Positions 45,115-56,400 of a stretch of DNA of 64,000 nt are shown here, piece by piece; positions within the stretch are counted from its first letter, which is position 1; each line of letters opens with the position of its first letter. This DNA comes from Abelmoschus esculentus (Eukaryota > Streptophyta > Magnoliopsida > Malvales > Malvaceae), in assembly GCA_035048815.1 (NCBI GenBank), contig JAUCBN010000017.1, positions 10,908,936 through 10,972,935 on the forward strand. The letters are read 5' to 3'. The notes below the pieces were generated by a model. It was given only the letters and a program-made list of their open reading frames with translations, ran no database searches and had not been told where the DNA came from. Position numbers and translations under genes: made by a program.

Positions 45115-46044
45115 CAATCACCAGCACAAGGATCTAGACGGAAGGAGTCAGTAGCATGGCCTAGGAGACTGCTCCGTACAAGCAGCTCCTTGGAGTCGTT
45201 ATAAATGATTTATTTTAATGCTTTTGTCTATTTCCTTATTGAAATTGTTATTTGCCGCATATATTGAGCATTGAGGATAATGCTCGGTTTGAGTTTGGGG
45301 GTATTGTAGGTGTAGAAGCACTGCCAAGGCAACCTACTATCGCGGCATTACTATGAAAAGGGAGTATTTTTTTTTGAATTTTTTTTGTCAATATTCTCTT
45401 TTCTTGAATTACTGTTTTTAATCTTGCACTACTCTACATCAGCTTTGCTTTAGTTTACTCCTTTAAGGCTATAGAAATCTTTCTCCTTACTATGGTCAAG
45501 TTTTGTTTTGAAGGGATAACCATAGGATACTCATGGAATAAAACTTAGAAGCTTGCTTTAGGGTTAGAAAGAAAATAAACACTTTTTGAACTTGCTTGAT
45601 TTAGGAGTTCTTTTAATAAACTAGAGGTGCCCATCACTGGATCTAGTTTTGCTCTCCTTCATGCTAGAGGTGCCCGAAATTGGCTCTAGTATGCTAAATA
45701 GGTGGTTAAAAAGAAAAAAAAGAAGAAAATAAAAAACACATATCTTGAGGTGCCCGAAATTGGCTCAAGACTTGTTGTTTTAAGGAGACAGCTTTAGTCC
45801 AAATTCTATTTGTCTTGAACTTAGAGTTTATCTAAGAAAGCCTTGAATCAACCTTGTCCATAAAACGCACACACTCGCCTAGCCTTATAGCTTGTTTCTT
45901 AGTAAAAGTCCCTGGGTAAACTAGTGGCTAAAACGGAGAAATGGTCATGACCATGGAGGGGAGAATAGATGGAAAAGTAAGACCAAAGGGGAGTAAGGTT
46001 CGACAATTTGATGTCTTGCATTGCTTGAGGACAAGCAATAGTTC
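45115..46044 (+). other. 3' non-coding region of element E with three stem-loops
   Basis: Untranslated sequence between the last ORF and the polypurine tract. At 45289-45306 it has an extra polypurine-like stretch (TTTGAGTTTGGGGGTATT), nearly identical to the one at the 3' LTR. At 45618-45770 lie three stem-loops sharing the loop core GTGCCC...TGG. No coding frame is supported. Confidence 0.7.
45618..45770 (+). ncRNA. Three related stem-loops (possible structured RNA element)
   Basis: Hairpin 1: AAACTAGA (45618-45625) pairs with TCTAGTTT (45642-45649). Hairpin 2: CATGCTAGAG (45660-45669) pairs with CTCTAGTATG (45684-45693), with one G-U. Hairpin 3: TCTTGAG (45743-45749) pairs with CTCAAGA (45764-45770). 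Loops 2 and 3 are identical (GTGCCCGAAATTGG), and loop 1 shares GTGCCC and CTGG. The stems differ in sequence yet stay paired, which is the mark of selection on structure. A packaging or dimerisation signal is one possible role, but this is inference. Confidence 0.55.
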
Positions 46045-46059
46045 GAGTTTGGGGGTATT
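46045..46059 (+). promoter_or_regulatory. Polypurine tract of element E
   Basis: GAGTTTGGGGGTATT lies directly before the 3' LTR start TGACGAG. This is the usual plus-strand primer region in Athila-like elements. Confidence 0.82.
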
Positions 46060-47394
46060 TGACGAGTTCCCAAAAGGCAGTTATTTACTACCCTTCTCAT
46101 GGCACTTTATGCATCTACTATACGCCAACTTGAGCTGAAATATAGACTCTTTGCGCAATATTGGATATTCCGTTATCACTACTTACAAAGTCGAAATTTA
46201 TAGAAAATACGGATATTATTACATATTTTGTACATACAGGAATATCTAGGGCCGAAGCAGCGATGAAGCAGTGTTGAGGACGAGGTAGAGACAAGGCCGC
46301 GACAGCATCCTGAGTGGCAACATCAACATGATAGGCGACTGAAAGACAAAAATATAGAGAACATTCTGGAAGATGTAGTACATCAATTGGACCAGGCTAG
46401 CGCACTAAAAGCCCAAGTCAAAGATCGAACGGGAAAAACTTTCTAGAAGGTTGCAAACTTGGAAACATCAGATCTCATATAGAAGACTTGCTCCCTACTC
46501 CAAGTTAGAGTCTATTTAGGAAAGGTTTGCCCTAGGTTAAGACTATATATAGCCTAGCCGGCCACATTGTTAAAGAGAGTCGATTTTAGAGAAACCTTTC
46601 CCCTAAGATTTGTACTTATCGACATTATATTCTAAATCTCTCAGGGATAGGTGAAGGTTGTAGATATTAGTGAGAGGAGATTGTTTCTTGTTTCTTTTGT
46701 TATAATGTAATAATAATATCGAAGTTTTCTTATCCTATTGTTATTCCTTGTTCTTGCATTCAAGCTCGAAAGAGAAGTTTGTAAGTAATCTATTTATCTA
46801 GCATCGAGAGAGTTAGATTCACGAAAGAGATAAGTACGGTGTTGACGACACTAACTTGGCCTAGAGATAGGTTAAGAGTTTCAGAAGCTAAAGGAAGTGC
46901 TGGATTGGTTGGTGATTATCGTTGATTCACGCCGAGAGGTATCGCCAAGAGCAGTCATCAACAGCGCTCTAACTTAGAGAAAAACGGAGTCAACTACGGA
47001 CACTTTGCTGAACTTTAATGCATTTGCCCAAGAGCAAGAGATTGCCGCGGCAGAGAACACCAATGCTGCCGAGGTTGTATCTGCAGTACTGCCGAAGCAG
47101 TGTTGTGTAATTGCATTGGACAAAAAGAAGATCAATCGAATCCACTAATTGACGCAGCTGGATCCTACCCACTTTCTCTATATCATTGTTCATCCTTTAT
47201 TTTATGTTTTGTTATTTAGTTACTTAGTTAGACAATTCCACTTATCTGTGTTTTTACTTTATTTTTCAGGAGCAAGGGAACAAGGGGAGACATATTAAGT
47301 ATACCAATCCCTGTGGAGACAATACACGATATACTTATCACTTTATTACTTGCGCCGTGTACACTGCACAGTTGCGCTATTATTACACGCATCA
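46060..47394 (+). repeat. 3' LTR of element E
   Basis: From TGACGAGTTC to TTACACGCATCA, 1,335 bp, collinear with the 5' LTR over its whole length. The terminal TGAC replaces TGAT of the 5' LTR. TATA box at 46544-46551. The right flank ACATG (47395-47399) is the target-site duplication. Confidence 0.94.
46544..46551 (+). promoter_or_regulatory. TATA box of the element E 3' LTR
   Basis: TATATATA. If active, transcription would run out of the element into satellite block S9. Confidence 0.6.
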
Positions 47395-50300
47395 ACATGC
47401 ACTCGAAGAGATGGGTCAATTATCGCGACATACACTCCAATAGAGGGGTCGTCCATCACAGTGTATGCTCTAAGAAAGGGACCATTAATTATGAAAAGAA
47501 CACAAAGAGAGGAGTCATTAATCACGACTTACGCTCGAAGAGAGGGGTTGTCCATCATGGTATACGCTCAAATAGAGGGATCGTCACCAATACATGCACT
47601 TGAAGAGAAGTGTTAGTCATCGCAACATACGAACAGAGACAGGGGTCATCGATCACGGTATACACTCCCAGAGAGGGACCGTTCATTAAGACATGCATTC
47701 GAAGAGAGGTTTCATTCTTCGCGACATACGCTCAAAGAGAGGGGTCATCCATCACCGTTTATTATGATATGCACTCGAAGAGAGGGGTCATCCATCATCG
47801 TTCATTATGATATGCACTCAAAGAGAGGGGTCAATCATCGTGACATACGCTAAAAAAGAGGGGTCATCCACCACGGTACACGTTCAAAGAGAGAGACTGT
47901 TCACCATGACATGCACTCGAAGAGAGGGGTCATTCATCGCGACATACGCTCAGAGAGAGCGATCGTCCATCACGATAGACGCTCAAAGAGAGAGATAGTT
48001 CATTATGACATACGCTCGAAGAGAGAGGTCATTCACCGCAACATACGCTCAATGAGAGGGGTCATCCATCACCGTTCATTATGACATGCACTCGAAGAGT
48101 GGGGTCAATCATCGTGACATACGCTCAAATAGAACGATCGTCCATCACGGTACACGCTCAATGAGAGGGACTGTTCACCATGATATGCACTCGAAGACAG
48201 GGGTCATTCATCGCGACATATGCTCAAAGAGAGGGATCGTCCATCACGATACACGCTCAATGAGAGGGACCGTTCACCATGACATGCACTCGAAGAGATG
48301 GGTCATTTATCGCGACATTCGTTCAAAGAGATGGGTCGTCCATCACGGTATACACTCAAAGAGAGGGACCGTTCATCATGACATACACACGAAGAGAGGG
48401 GTCATTCATCGCGACACACGCTCAAAGAGAGGTGTTGTCCATCACGGTATACGCTCAAAGAGAAGGACCGTTCGTTATGGCATACGCTCGAAAGAGGGGT
48501 CATTTACCGCAACATACGCTCAAAGAGAGGGGTCGTTCATCACGCTATACGCTCTAAGAAAGAGATTGTTCATTATCACATGCACTCGGAGAGAGTGGTC
48601 ATTCTTCACGACATATGCTCAAAGAGAGGGGTCATCAATGACGGTAAACGCACAAAGAGCGGGATTGTTCATTATGACATGCACTCGAAGAAAGGGGTCA
48701 TTCTTCACGACATACACTTAAAGAGAGGAGTCGTCCATCACGGTATACGCTCAAAGTGAGCGGCCATTCCCCATGACATGCATTCGGAGTGAGGTTCATT
48801 CATCGCAACATATGCTCAAAGAAAGGGGTCATTGACCACGGTATACGCTCTAAGAGAATGAGCGTGTATCACGATATACGCTCAATGAGAGGGACCGTTC
48901 ACCATGACATACGCTCGAAGAGATGGGTCATTAATCGCGTCATACGTTTAAAGAGCGGGGTCAGCCATTACGGTATACGCTCTAAGTAAGGGACCGTTCA
49001 TTATGACATGCACTCGTAGAGAAGGATCATTCATCGCAACATACGCTCAAATAGAGGGACCGTTTACCATGACATGTACTCGAATTTAGGGGTCAATCAT
49101 CGCGACATACGCTCTAAGAAAAGTGTCGTCCAACATGGAAAACACACAAAGGGAAGGACCGTACATTATGACATACGCTCGAAGATATGGGTCATTCATT
49201 GCAACATACGCTCAAAGAAAGGGGTCCTTCATCACGGTATACGCTCTAAGAAAGGGACTGTTCATAATAACATGCACTCGAAGAGAGGGGTCTTTCATCA
49301 CGACACACGCTCAAAGAAAGGGTCGTCCATCACGGTATACGCTCTAAGGAAGGGACCATTCATTATGACATGCACCCGAAGAGAGGGGTCATTTATCGCG
49401 ACATACACTCAAAGAGAGGGACCGTTCACCATGACATGCACTCGAATAGAAGGGTCATTAATCACAACATACGCTCAGAGAGAGGGGCCATCGATCACGG
49501 TATACGCTCAAAGAGAGAGTCCGTTCATTATAACATGCACTCGAAGAGAGGGGTCATTCATCACAATATATGCTCAAAGAGCGGCGTACCCATCACGATA
49601 TACGCTCAAAGAGAGGGACCTATAATTTTAACATGCACTCGAAGAGAGGGGTCATTCATCGCGCCATACGCTCAAATAGAGATGTCGTCTATCACGGTAT
49701 ATGCTCTAAGAAAAGGACAATTTATTATGACATGCACTCGAAGAGAGGGGTCATTCATCGTGACATACGCTCAAAGAGAAAAGTTGTCCATCAGGGTATA
49801 CGCTCAAAGATAGGGTTCATACACCATGACATGCACTCAAAGAGAAGGGTCAATCATCACGACATGCGCTCAAAGAGAGGAGTCTTCCATCACAACATAC
49901 GCTCAAAGAGAGGGTCTGTTCATCACAATATACGCTCAAAGAGAGGGTCTGTTCATTATGACATACGCTTGAAGAGAGGGGTCATTCACCGCGACATACG
50001 CTCAAAGAGAGGGGTCGTGCATCACGCTATACGCTCGAAGAAGGGACTTTTCATTATGACATGCACTCAAAGAGAGGGGTCATTCATCGCAACATACGCT
50101 CAAAGAGAGGGGTCATCCACCACGGTATACGCTCTAAGAAAAGGATCATTCTCTATGACATGCACTCGAAGAGAGGGGTCATTGATCGCAACATACACTC
50201 AAAGAAAGAGGTCATCGACCATGGTATACACTTTAAGAAAGGGACCGTTCATTATGAAATGCACTCGAAGAGAGGGGTCATTTATCACGATATACTCTCA

Positions 50301-51939
50301 AAGAGAAGGGAGTCCATCACGGTAAACATTCAAAGAGAGGGACCGTTCACCATTACATGAACTCGAACAGAAGTGTCAGTCATCGCAACATACGCTCAAA
50401 GAGAGGGAGCGTTCATTATGACATCACTCGAATAGAGGGGTCATTAATCGCGATATACGCTCAAAGTGCGATGGCGTCCATCACGGTATACGCTCCAAGA
50501 GTGGGACTTTTCCTTATTAAATGCACTCATACAGAGGGGTCATTTATCGCAACATACGCTCAAAGAGATGGATCGTCCATCACCGTAGACGCTCAAAGAG
50601 AGGGACCGTTCACTATGACACACTCTTGAAGAGAGGGGTCATTCAACGTAACGTATGCTCAAGAGTAAGGTTGTCCATCACGGTATACGCTCTAAGAAAT
50701 GGACTGTTCACCATGACATGCACTCAAAGAGAGAGGTCAGTCATCGCAATATACGTTCAAAGAGAGGGGTCATCGATCACGGTACACACTCAAAGAGAAG
50801 GATCATTCATTATGAATACTCTTGAAGAGAGGGATCATTCATCGCGAGATACGCTCAAATAGAAAGGTCGTAAATCATGGTATACGCTCTAAGAAAGAGA
50901 GTGTTCATTATGACATGCACTCAAAGACGGGTTATTCATCGCGACATACGCTCAAAGAGAGGGGTAGTCCATCAAGGTATACGCTCAAAGAGTGGGACTG
51001 TTCATCTTGACATGCACTCGAAGAGAAGGATCATTCATCGCAACATATACTCAAAGAGAGGGGTCATCGATCATGGTATACGCTCAAAGAGAGGGTCCGT
51101 TCATTATGACATGCACTCGAAGAGAGGGGTCCTTCATCACGACATACTCTCAAAGAGAGGGGTCGTCCATCACGGTATACGCTCAAAGAAAGGAACCGTT
51201 CACCATTACATGCACTCGAAGAGAAGTGTCATTAAACGCAACATACGCTCAAAGAGAGGGGTCATCGATCACGGTATATGCTCAAAGACAGGACTGTTCA
51301 TTACGACATGCACTCGAAGAGAGGGGTCATTAATCACGATATACGCTCAAAGTGCATCGGCGTCCATCATGGTATATGCTCAAAGAGATGGACCGTTCAT
51401 TATGACATACAATCGAAGAGAGGGTTCATTCATCACGACATACACTCAAAGAGAGGCGGAGTCCATCACGGTATACGCTCAAAGAGAGGGACTGTTCATT
51501 ATGACATGAACTTAAAGAGAGAGGGCGTCATTCATCGCGATATACGTTCAAAGAGAGGGGTCGTCCATCACCGTATACGCTCAAACAGAGGGGTCATCGA
51601 TCACGGTATAGGCTCAAAGAGGCGACCGTTCATTATGACATGCACTCGAAGAGAGGGGTCATCATCGCGACATACACTCATAGAGCAGCGAAGTACATCA
51701 CGATATACACTCGTAGAGAGGGGTTGTCCATTATGACATGCACTCGAAGAGAGGGGTCATTCATCGTGACATACTCTCAAAGAGAGGGGTCGTCTATCAC
51801 CACATACGCTCAAAGAGAGTAACCGTTCACTATGGCATACGCTTGAAGAGATGGGTCATTCACCGCGACATACGCTCAAAGAGAAGGGTTGCCCATCATG
51901 GTATACGCTCTAACAATTGGACCGGTCACCCTAACATGC
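47395..51939 (+). repeat. 33-bp satellite block S9
   Basis: About 138 monomers between element E and LTR B2. The A/B/C cycle is frequent but not perfect; around 49900-49960 monomers with AGGGTCTGTTCAT occur twice in succession. Open frames of up to 251 codons are repeat products. The last five bases (51935-51939, CATGC) are the left target-site duplication of B2. Confidence 0.95.
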
Positions 51940-53468
51940 TGATGTGTGCATATTTCTGCTCATTTATCTCATGCTTTCATGCTTCATTTCACGCATGGGA
52001 TCAAAGGGGAGTTATTTTACCGATCTCAGTATTTATTACTTTTATATACTTTATAGTAAACTACTTAAGAGTTATATTAATTATGTTATAAACATGAATA
52101 GTCAATATGACCATATTATTAAGTTTTAGCTTAGATCTAAACTTATATTAAGTTATATTAATTAAGCTAAACGAAAGGCAATGCTAGAAACACAAGGAGC
52201 CAACTTCAGAATAACTTGGAAATGCATGGAACACTCCTACAGTACTTAAAGGACTAAAGGATAGCTCCATGTCAGTTCACAAGTCCCATACGAGCTCAAA
52301 TGAAGCATAATTCGAAATGAGGCCTTAGGAGATTCGGATTAGCTCCAAAACACTCCTCACACTAGAAGGGAGTATAGTGAAGCTCATGGACCAGCTCACT
52401 TTGCTAAAGGCAACTCGGATTAGCTTATTTCGGCTTCAAACTTTAGCTAAGTCTTTCAGCTAGATAGCTCAATTCAATCCAACTCACCTCAACTCTAGCT
52501 ATCACACCCAGCTCAACACCCGAAAGTCACCTACCCTTCACCAAGCATCATGTATGTCCATTATCCACATTGGGCGCCAAATCCAAGAGAGAGCACTTTT
52601 CATTGGACAGATTCATAATGGTCAACTTGTTTTCCATTTTCGAGCAGGATACAATCAAAATTGAGTTTCGGTGTCTTCATGAAAAATTGTTCCCGTATCT
52701 CTTAACTTTCCAACGCATGTTCAATCGCATCAATCCGATATCAGGAGCTCGAGATATGGCCAAATTACTGAAGACAGTGCCGGCTGGACCGAGAAGTTTC
52801 ATCTTTTCTAATAGTTTTGGAGGGAAACACCATTCAAATGAATGGTTATCCGAATATTTAAAGGCCATTTCATCCAAAACCCTTAGAAAACTATAAATAG
52901 GACTTGAATTTCATTTTCTAAACACACCATTCAGATTATATAAAATTACTTGTGAGAATTTTCTCTCGTTTAGTTCTTCTTAAAACTTTATCGACTTATC
53001 AAGTACTTTTGTACTTGTGGCGTCACCCCTTTTCTATCCATCTTGATACTTCGGGTTCTTTTATTTTAATATAATAAAAGGGTCAAAGTCCATTATCACC
53101 ACCCCTTAAAGATCGATATAAGGTTCAGGATTAGGTTTTCTATAACCTAGTTTCTTCCTTGAGAATCTTTAAGATACTATTTTCATTTCACCATTCCTTA
53201 CATTTTCTCTCATTCCATTCATCATTCTCAATCCTTTGTCATCCCCACAAAATGTCCTGAACATCCATTCACCCTTATCAACACCACACATCCTCCCTCT
53301 TCCATATCAGTCCCTAAATTATTCCTTTCATTCATTTCACCTACTACTTTAATTCCTTATCCTTAATTATTTATTTCGCAGCCACTTCATGTGAGAGACT
53401 TGCTTCCTTCCTAGGTCCTACAATCAAAGTGTACCATTCAGCATCATCAGCAAGATCGGCTCATATAA
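51940..53468 (+). mobile_element. Solo LTR B2 (Gypsy-like)
   Basis: A 1,529-bp unit from TGATGTGTGC to GGCTCATATAA, flanked by the perfect repeat CATGC (51935-51939 and 53469-53473). The end ATATAA replaces the ATATCA-type end of related LTRs, probably by mutation. It is collinear with B1, except for a deletion of about 100 bp corresponding to B1 14840-14940. U3 has many AGCTCA motifs (52270-52520). TATA box at 52892-52899. No coding frame is credible; a 108-codon frame at 52570-52896 ends at the TATA box and matches nothing I know. Confidence 0.9.
52892..52899 (+). promoter_or_regulatory. TATA box of LTR B2
   Basis: TATAAATA, same context as B1. The first ATG downstream (53252) is followed at once by a stop (ATG TCC TGA), unlike the arrangement in B1. 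Confidence 0.65.
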
Positions 53469-56400
53469 CATGCACTCAAAGAGAGAGATCATTCATCCAA
53501 TATACTTTTCAAGAGAGGGTTCATCGATCATAGTATACACTCAAAGAGAAGGATCATTCATTTTGACGTACGCTTGAAGAGAGGGGTCATTCATCGTGAC
53601 ATACTCTCAAAGAGAAGTGCTGCCCATCACAGTATACGCTCTAAGAAAGTGACTGTTCATTATGACATGCACACGAAGAGAGGGGTCATTCATCGCGACA
53701 TACACTCAAAGAGAGGGGTCGTCCATCAAAGTATACGCTCAAAGAGATGGACAGCTCACCATGACAGGCACTCGAAGAGAAGGGTCATTCATCGCAAAAT
53801 ATGCTCAAAAACTCGAAGTGAGGGGTCATTCATCGTGACATATTCTCAAAGAGAGGGGTCGTCCATCACGGTATACGCTCTAAGAAAGGGACTGCTCATT
53901 ATGACTTGCACTCGAAGAGAGTGGTCATTCATCATGACATACGCTCAAAGAGAGGGTCGTCCATCACGACATACGCACAAAACGAGGGACCGTTCACTAT
54001 GACATACGCTCGAAGAGAGGGGTCATTCACCGCAACATATGCTTAAAGAGGGGTATTCCACCACGATATACACTCTGAGAAAGGGACCGTTCATTATGAC
54101 ATGTACTAGAAGAGAGGGGTCATTCATCGTGACATACGCTCAAAAAGAGGGGTCGTCTATCAAGGCATACGCACAAAGTGAGGGACCATTCATAATGACT
54201 GCACTCGAATTGAGGGTTCGTACATGATGGTATACGCTCAAAGAGAGGGGTTGTCCATCACGGTATAAGCTCAAAGAGAGGGACCGTTTATTATGACATG
54301 CTCTCGAAGAGATGGGTCATTCATCGCAACAGACGCTCAAAGAGAGGGGTCATCGATCACGGTATACGCTCAAAGAGAGGACCGTTCCTTATGACATGAA
54401 CTCGAAGAATGGGGTCATTATTCGCGATATACGCTCAAAGTGCGGCGGCGGCCATCATGGTATACCCTCAAAGAGATAGACTGTTCATTATGAAATGCTA
54501 TCGAAAAGAGTGGTCATTCATTGCAACATAGCTCCATGAGAGGGTCATCCATCACAGTATACGCTCAAATAGAGGGACCGTTCATTATGACATGCACTCA
54601 AAAATAGAGGTTATTCATCGGGGCGTACGCTCAAAGAGGGACCATTAATTATGACATACGCTCGAAGAGATTGGGCATTCAACGCGACATATGTTTAAAG
54701 AGCGGGGTCCGTCATCACGGTATACGTTCTTAGAAAGGACCCGTTGATTAGGATATGCACTCGTAGAGAGGGATCATTCATAGCAACATAGGCTCAAAAA
54801 GAAAGGTCTTCCATCACGGTATATGCTCAAAGAGAGTGACCGTACATTATGATATACGATGCTCGAACAAAGGGGTCATTCATCGCGACATACGCTCAAA
54901 GAGTGGGACCACCGTTCAATATGATATGCACTCGAAGATAAGGGTCATTCATCGAGACATACGCTCAAAGAGAGGGATCGTCTATCACGGCATATGCTCA
55001 AAGACTGGGATAGTTCATTACGACATATGCTCGAAGAGAGGCGTTATTCACCGCAACATAGGCTGAAATAGAGGGATCGTCCATCATGGTATACGCTCTA
55101 AGAATGGGACCGTTCATTATGACATGCACTCGAAGATAGGGGTCATTCATTGTGACATACACTCAAAGAGAGGGATCATCCATCTTGGTATTCTCTCAAA
55201 GAGAGGGACCGTTCATTATGTCATACGCTTGAAGAGAGGGGTCATTCACCACGACATATGCTCAAAGATTGGGGTCGTCCGTCACGGTATACGCTCTAAG
55301 AAAGGGACATTTCATTATGACATGCACTCGAAGAAAAGGGTATTTCATCGCGACATACGCTCAAAGAGAAGGATCGTCCATCATAGTATACGCTCTAAGA
55401 AAGGGACCGTTCACCATAATAAGCACTCAAAGAGAGTGGTCATTCATCACGACATACGCTCAAAGAGAGGGGTCGTCCATTGCGGCATACACTCAAAACG
55501 AGACCGTTCATTATGACTTGCACTCGAATATAGGGGTCATTGATCGCGACCTATGCTCAAAGAACGGGGTCGTCCATCACGGCATACGCTCAAAGAGATG
55601 GACTATTCATTATGAGATACGCTCAAAGAGAGGGGTTATTCATCGTGACATACAATCAAATAGAGGGGTCATCCATCACGGTATACACTCTAACAAAGGG
55701 ACCGTACATAATGACATGCACTCGAAGAGAGGGGTTGTACATGACAGTATACGCTCAAAGAGAAGGATCGTTCATTATGACATGCACTCTAACAGTGGGG
55801 TCATTCAACGCGACATACGCTCAAAGAGAGGGGTTGTCCATCATGGAATATATTGTAAGAAAGGGACTGTTCATGATGTCATGCACTCGAAGAGAGGGCT
55901 CATTCTTCGTGACATACGCTCAAAGAGAGGGGTCGTCCAAGACGGTATACTGTCAAAGAGATGGATCGTTCATTATGACAAGCACTCGAAGAAAGGGGTC
56001 ACTCATCGCGACATAAGCTCAAAGAGAGGAGTCGTCCATCACGGTATACGCTCATGGAGAGGGACCGTTCACCATGACATGCACTCGAAGAGAGGGGTCA
56101 TTCATCGCGACATACGCTCAATGAGTGGGGTTGTCCATCACGGAAAACGCTCAAAGAGAAGAATCATTCATTATGACATATGCTTGAAAAGAGTTATCTT
56201 TCACTGCGACATACGCTCAAAGAGAGGGGTCGTCCATCATAGTATATGCTCTCAGAAAGGGACTGTACATTATGACATGCACTCGAAGAGAGGGTTCATT
56301 TATCGTGGCATACGCTTAAAGAGAGGGGTCGTCCATCACGGTATACTCTCAAAGAGAAGGACCGTTCATTATGACATATGCTCGAAGAGAGGGGTCATTC

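Larger units (their letters stand above)
39785..47394 (+). mobile_element. Element E: complete non-autonomous Athila-like LTR retrotransposon
   Basis: A 7,610-bp element with two LTRs (1,334 and 1,335 bp) flanked by the perfect target-site duplication ACATG (39780-39784 and 47395-47399). Removal restores a type C satellite monomer. The PBS matches tRNA-Asp. The interior carries degraded Athila-type gag, a protease domain and a separate plant-transposon-domain ORF, but no RT, RNase H or integrase, so it must have moved with enzymes supplied in trans. LTRs differ at roughly 9% of sites over the first 200 bp, so the insertion is not recent. Confidence 0.95.
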
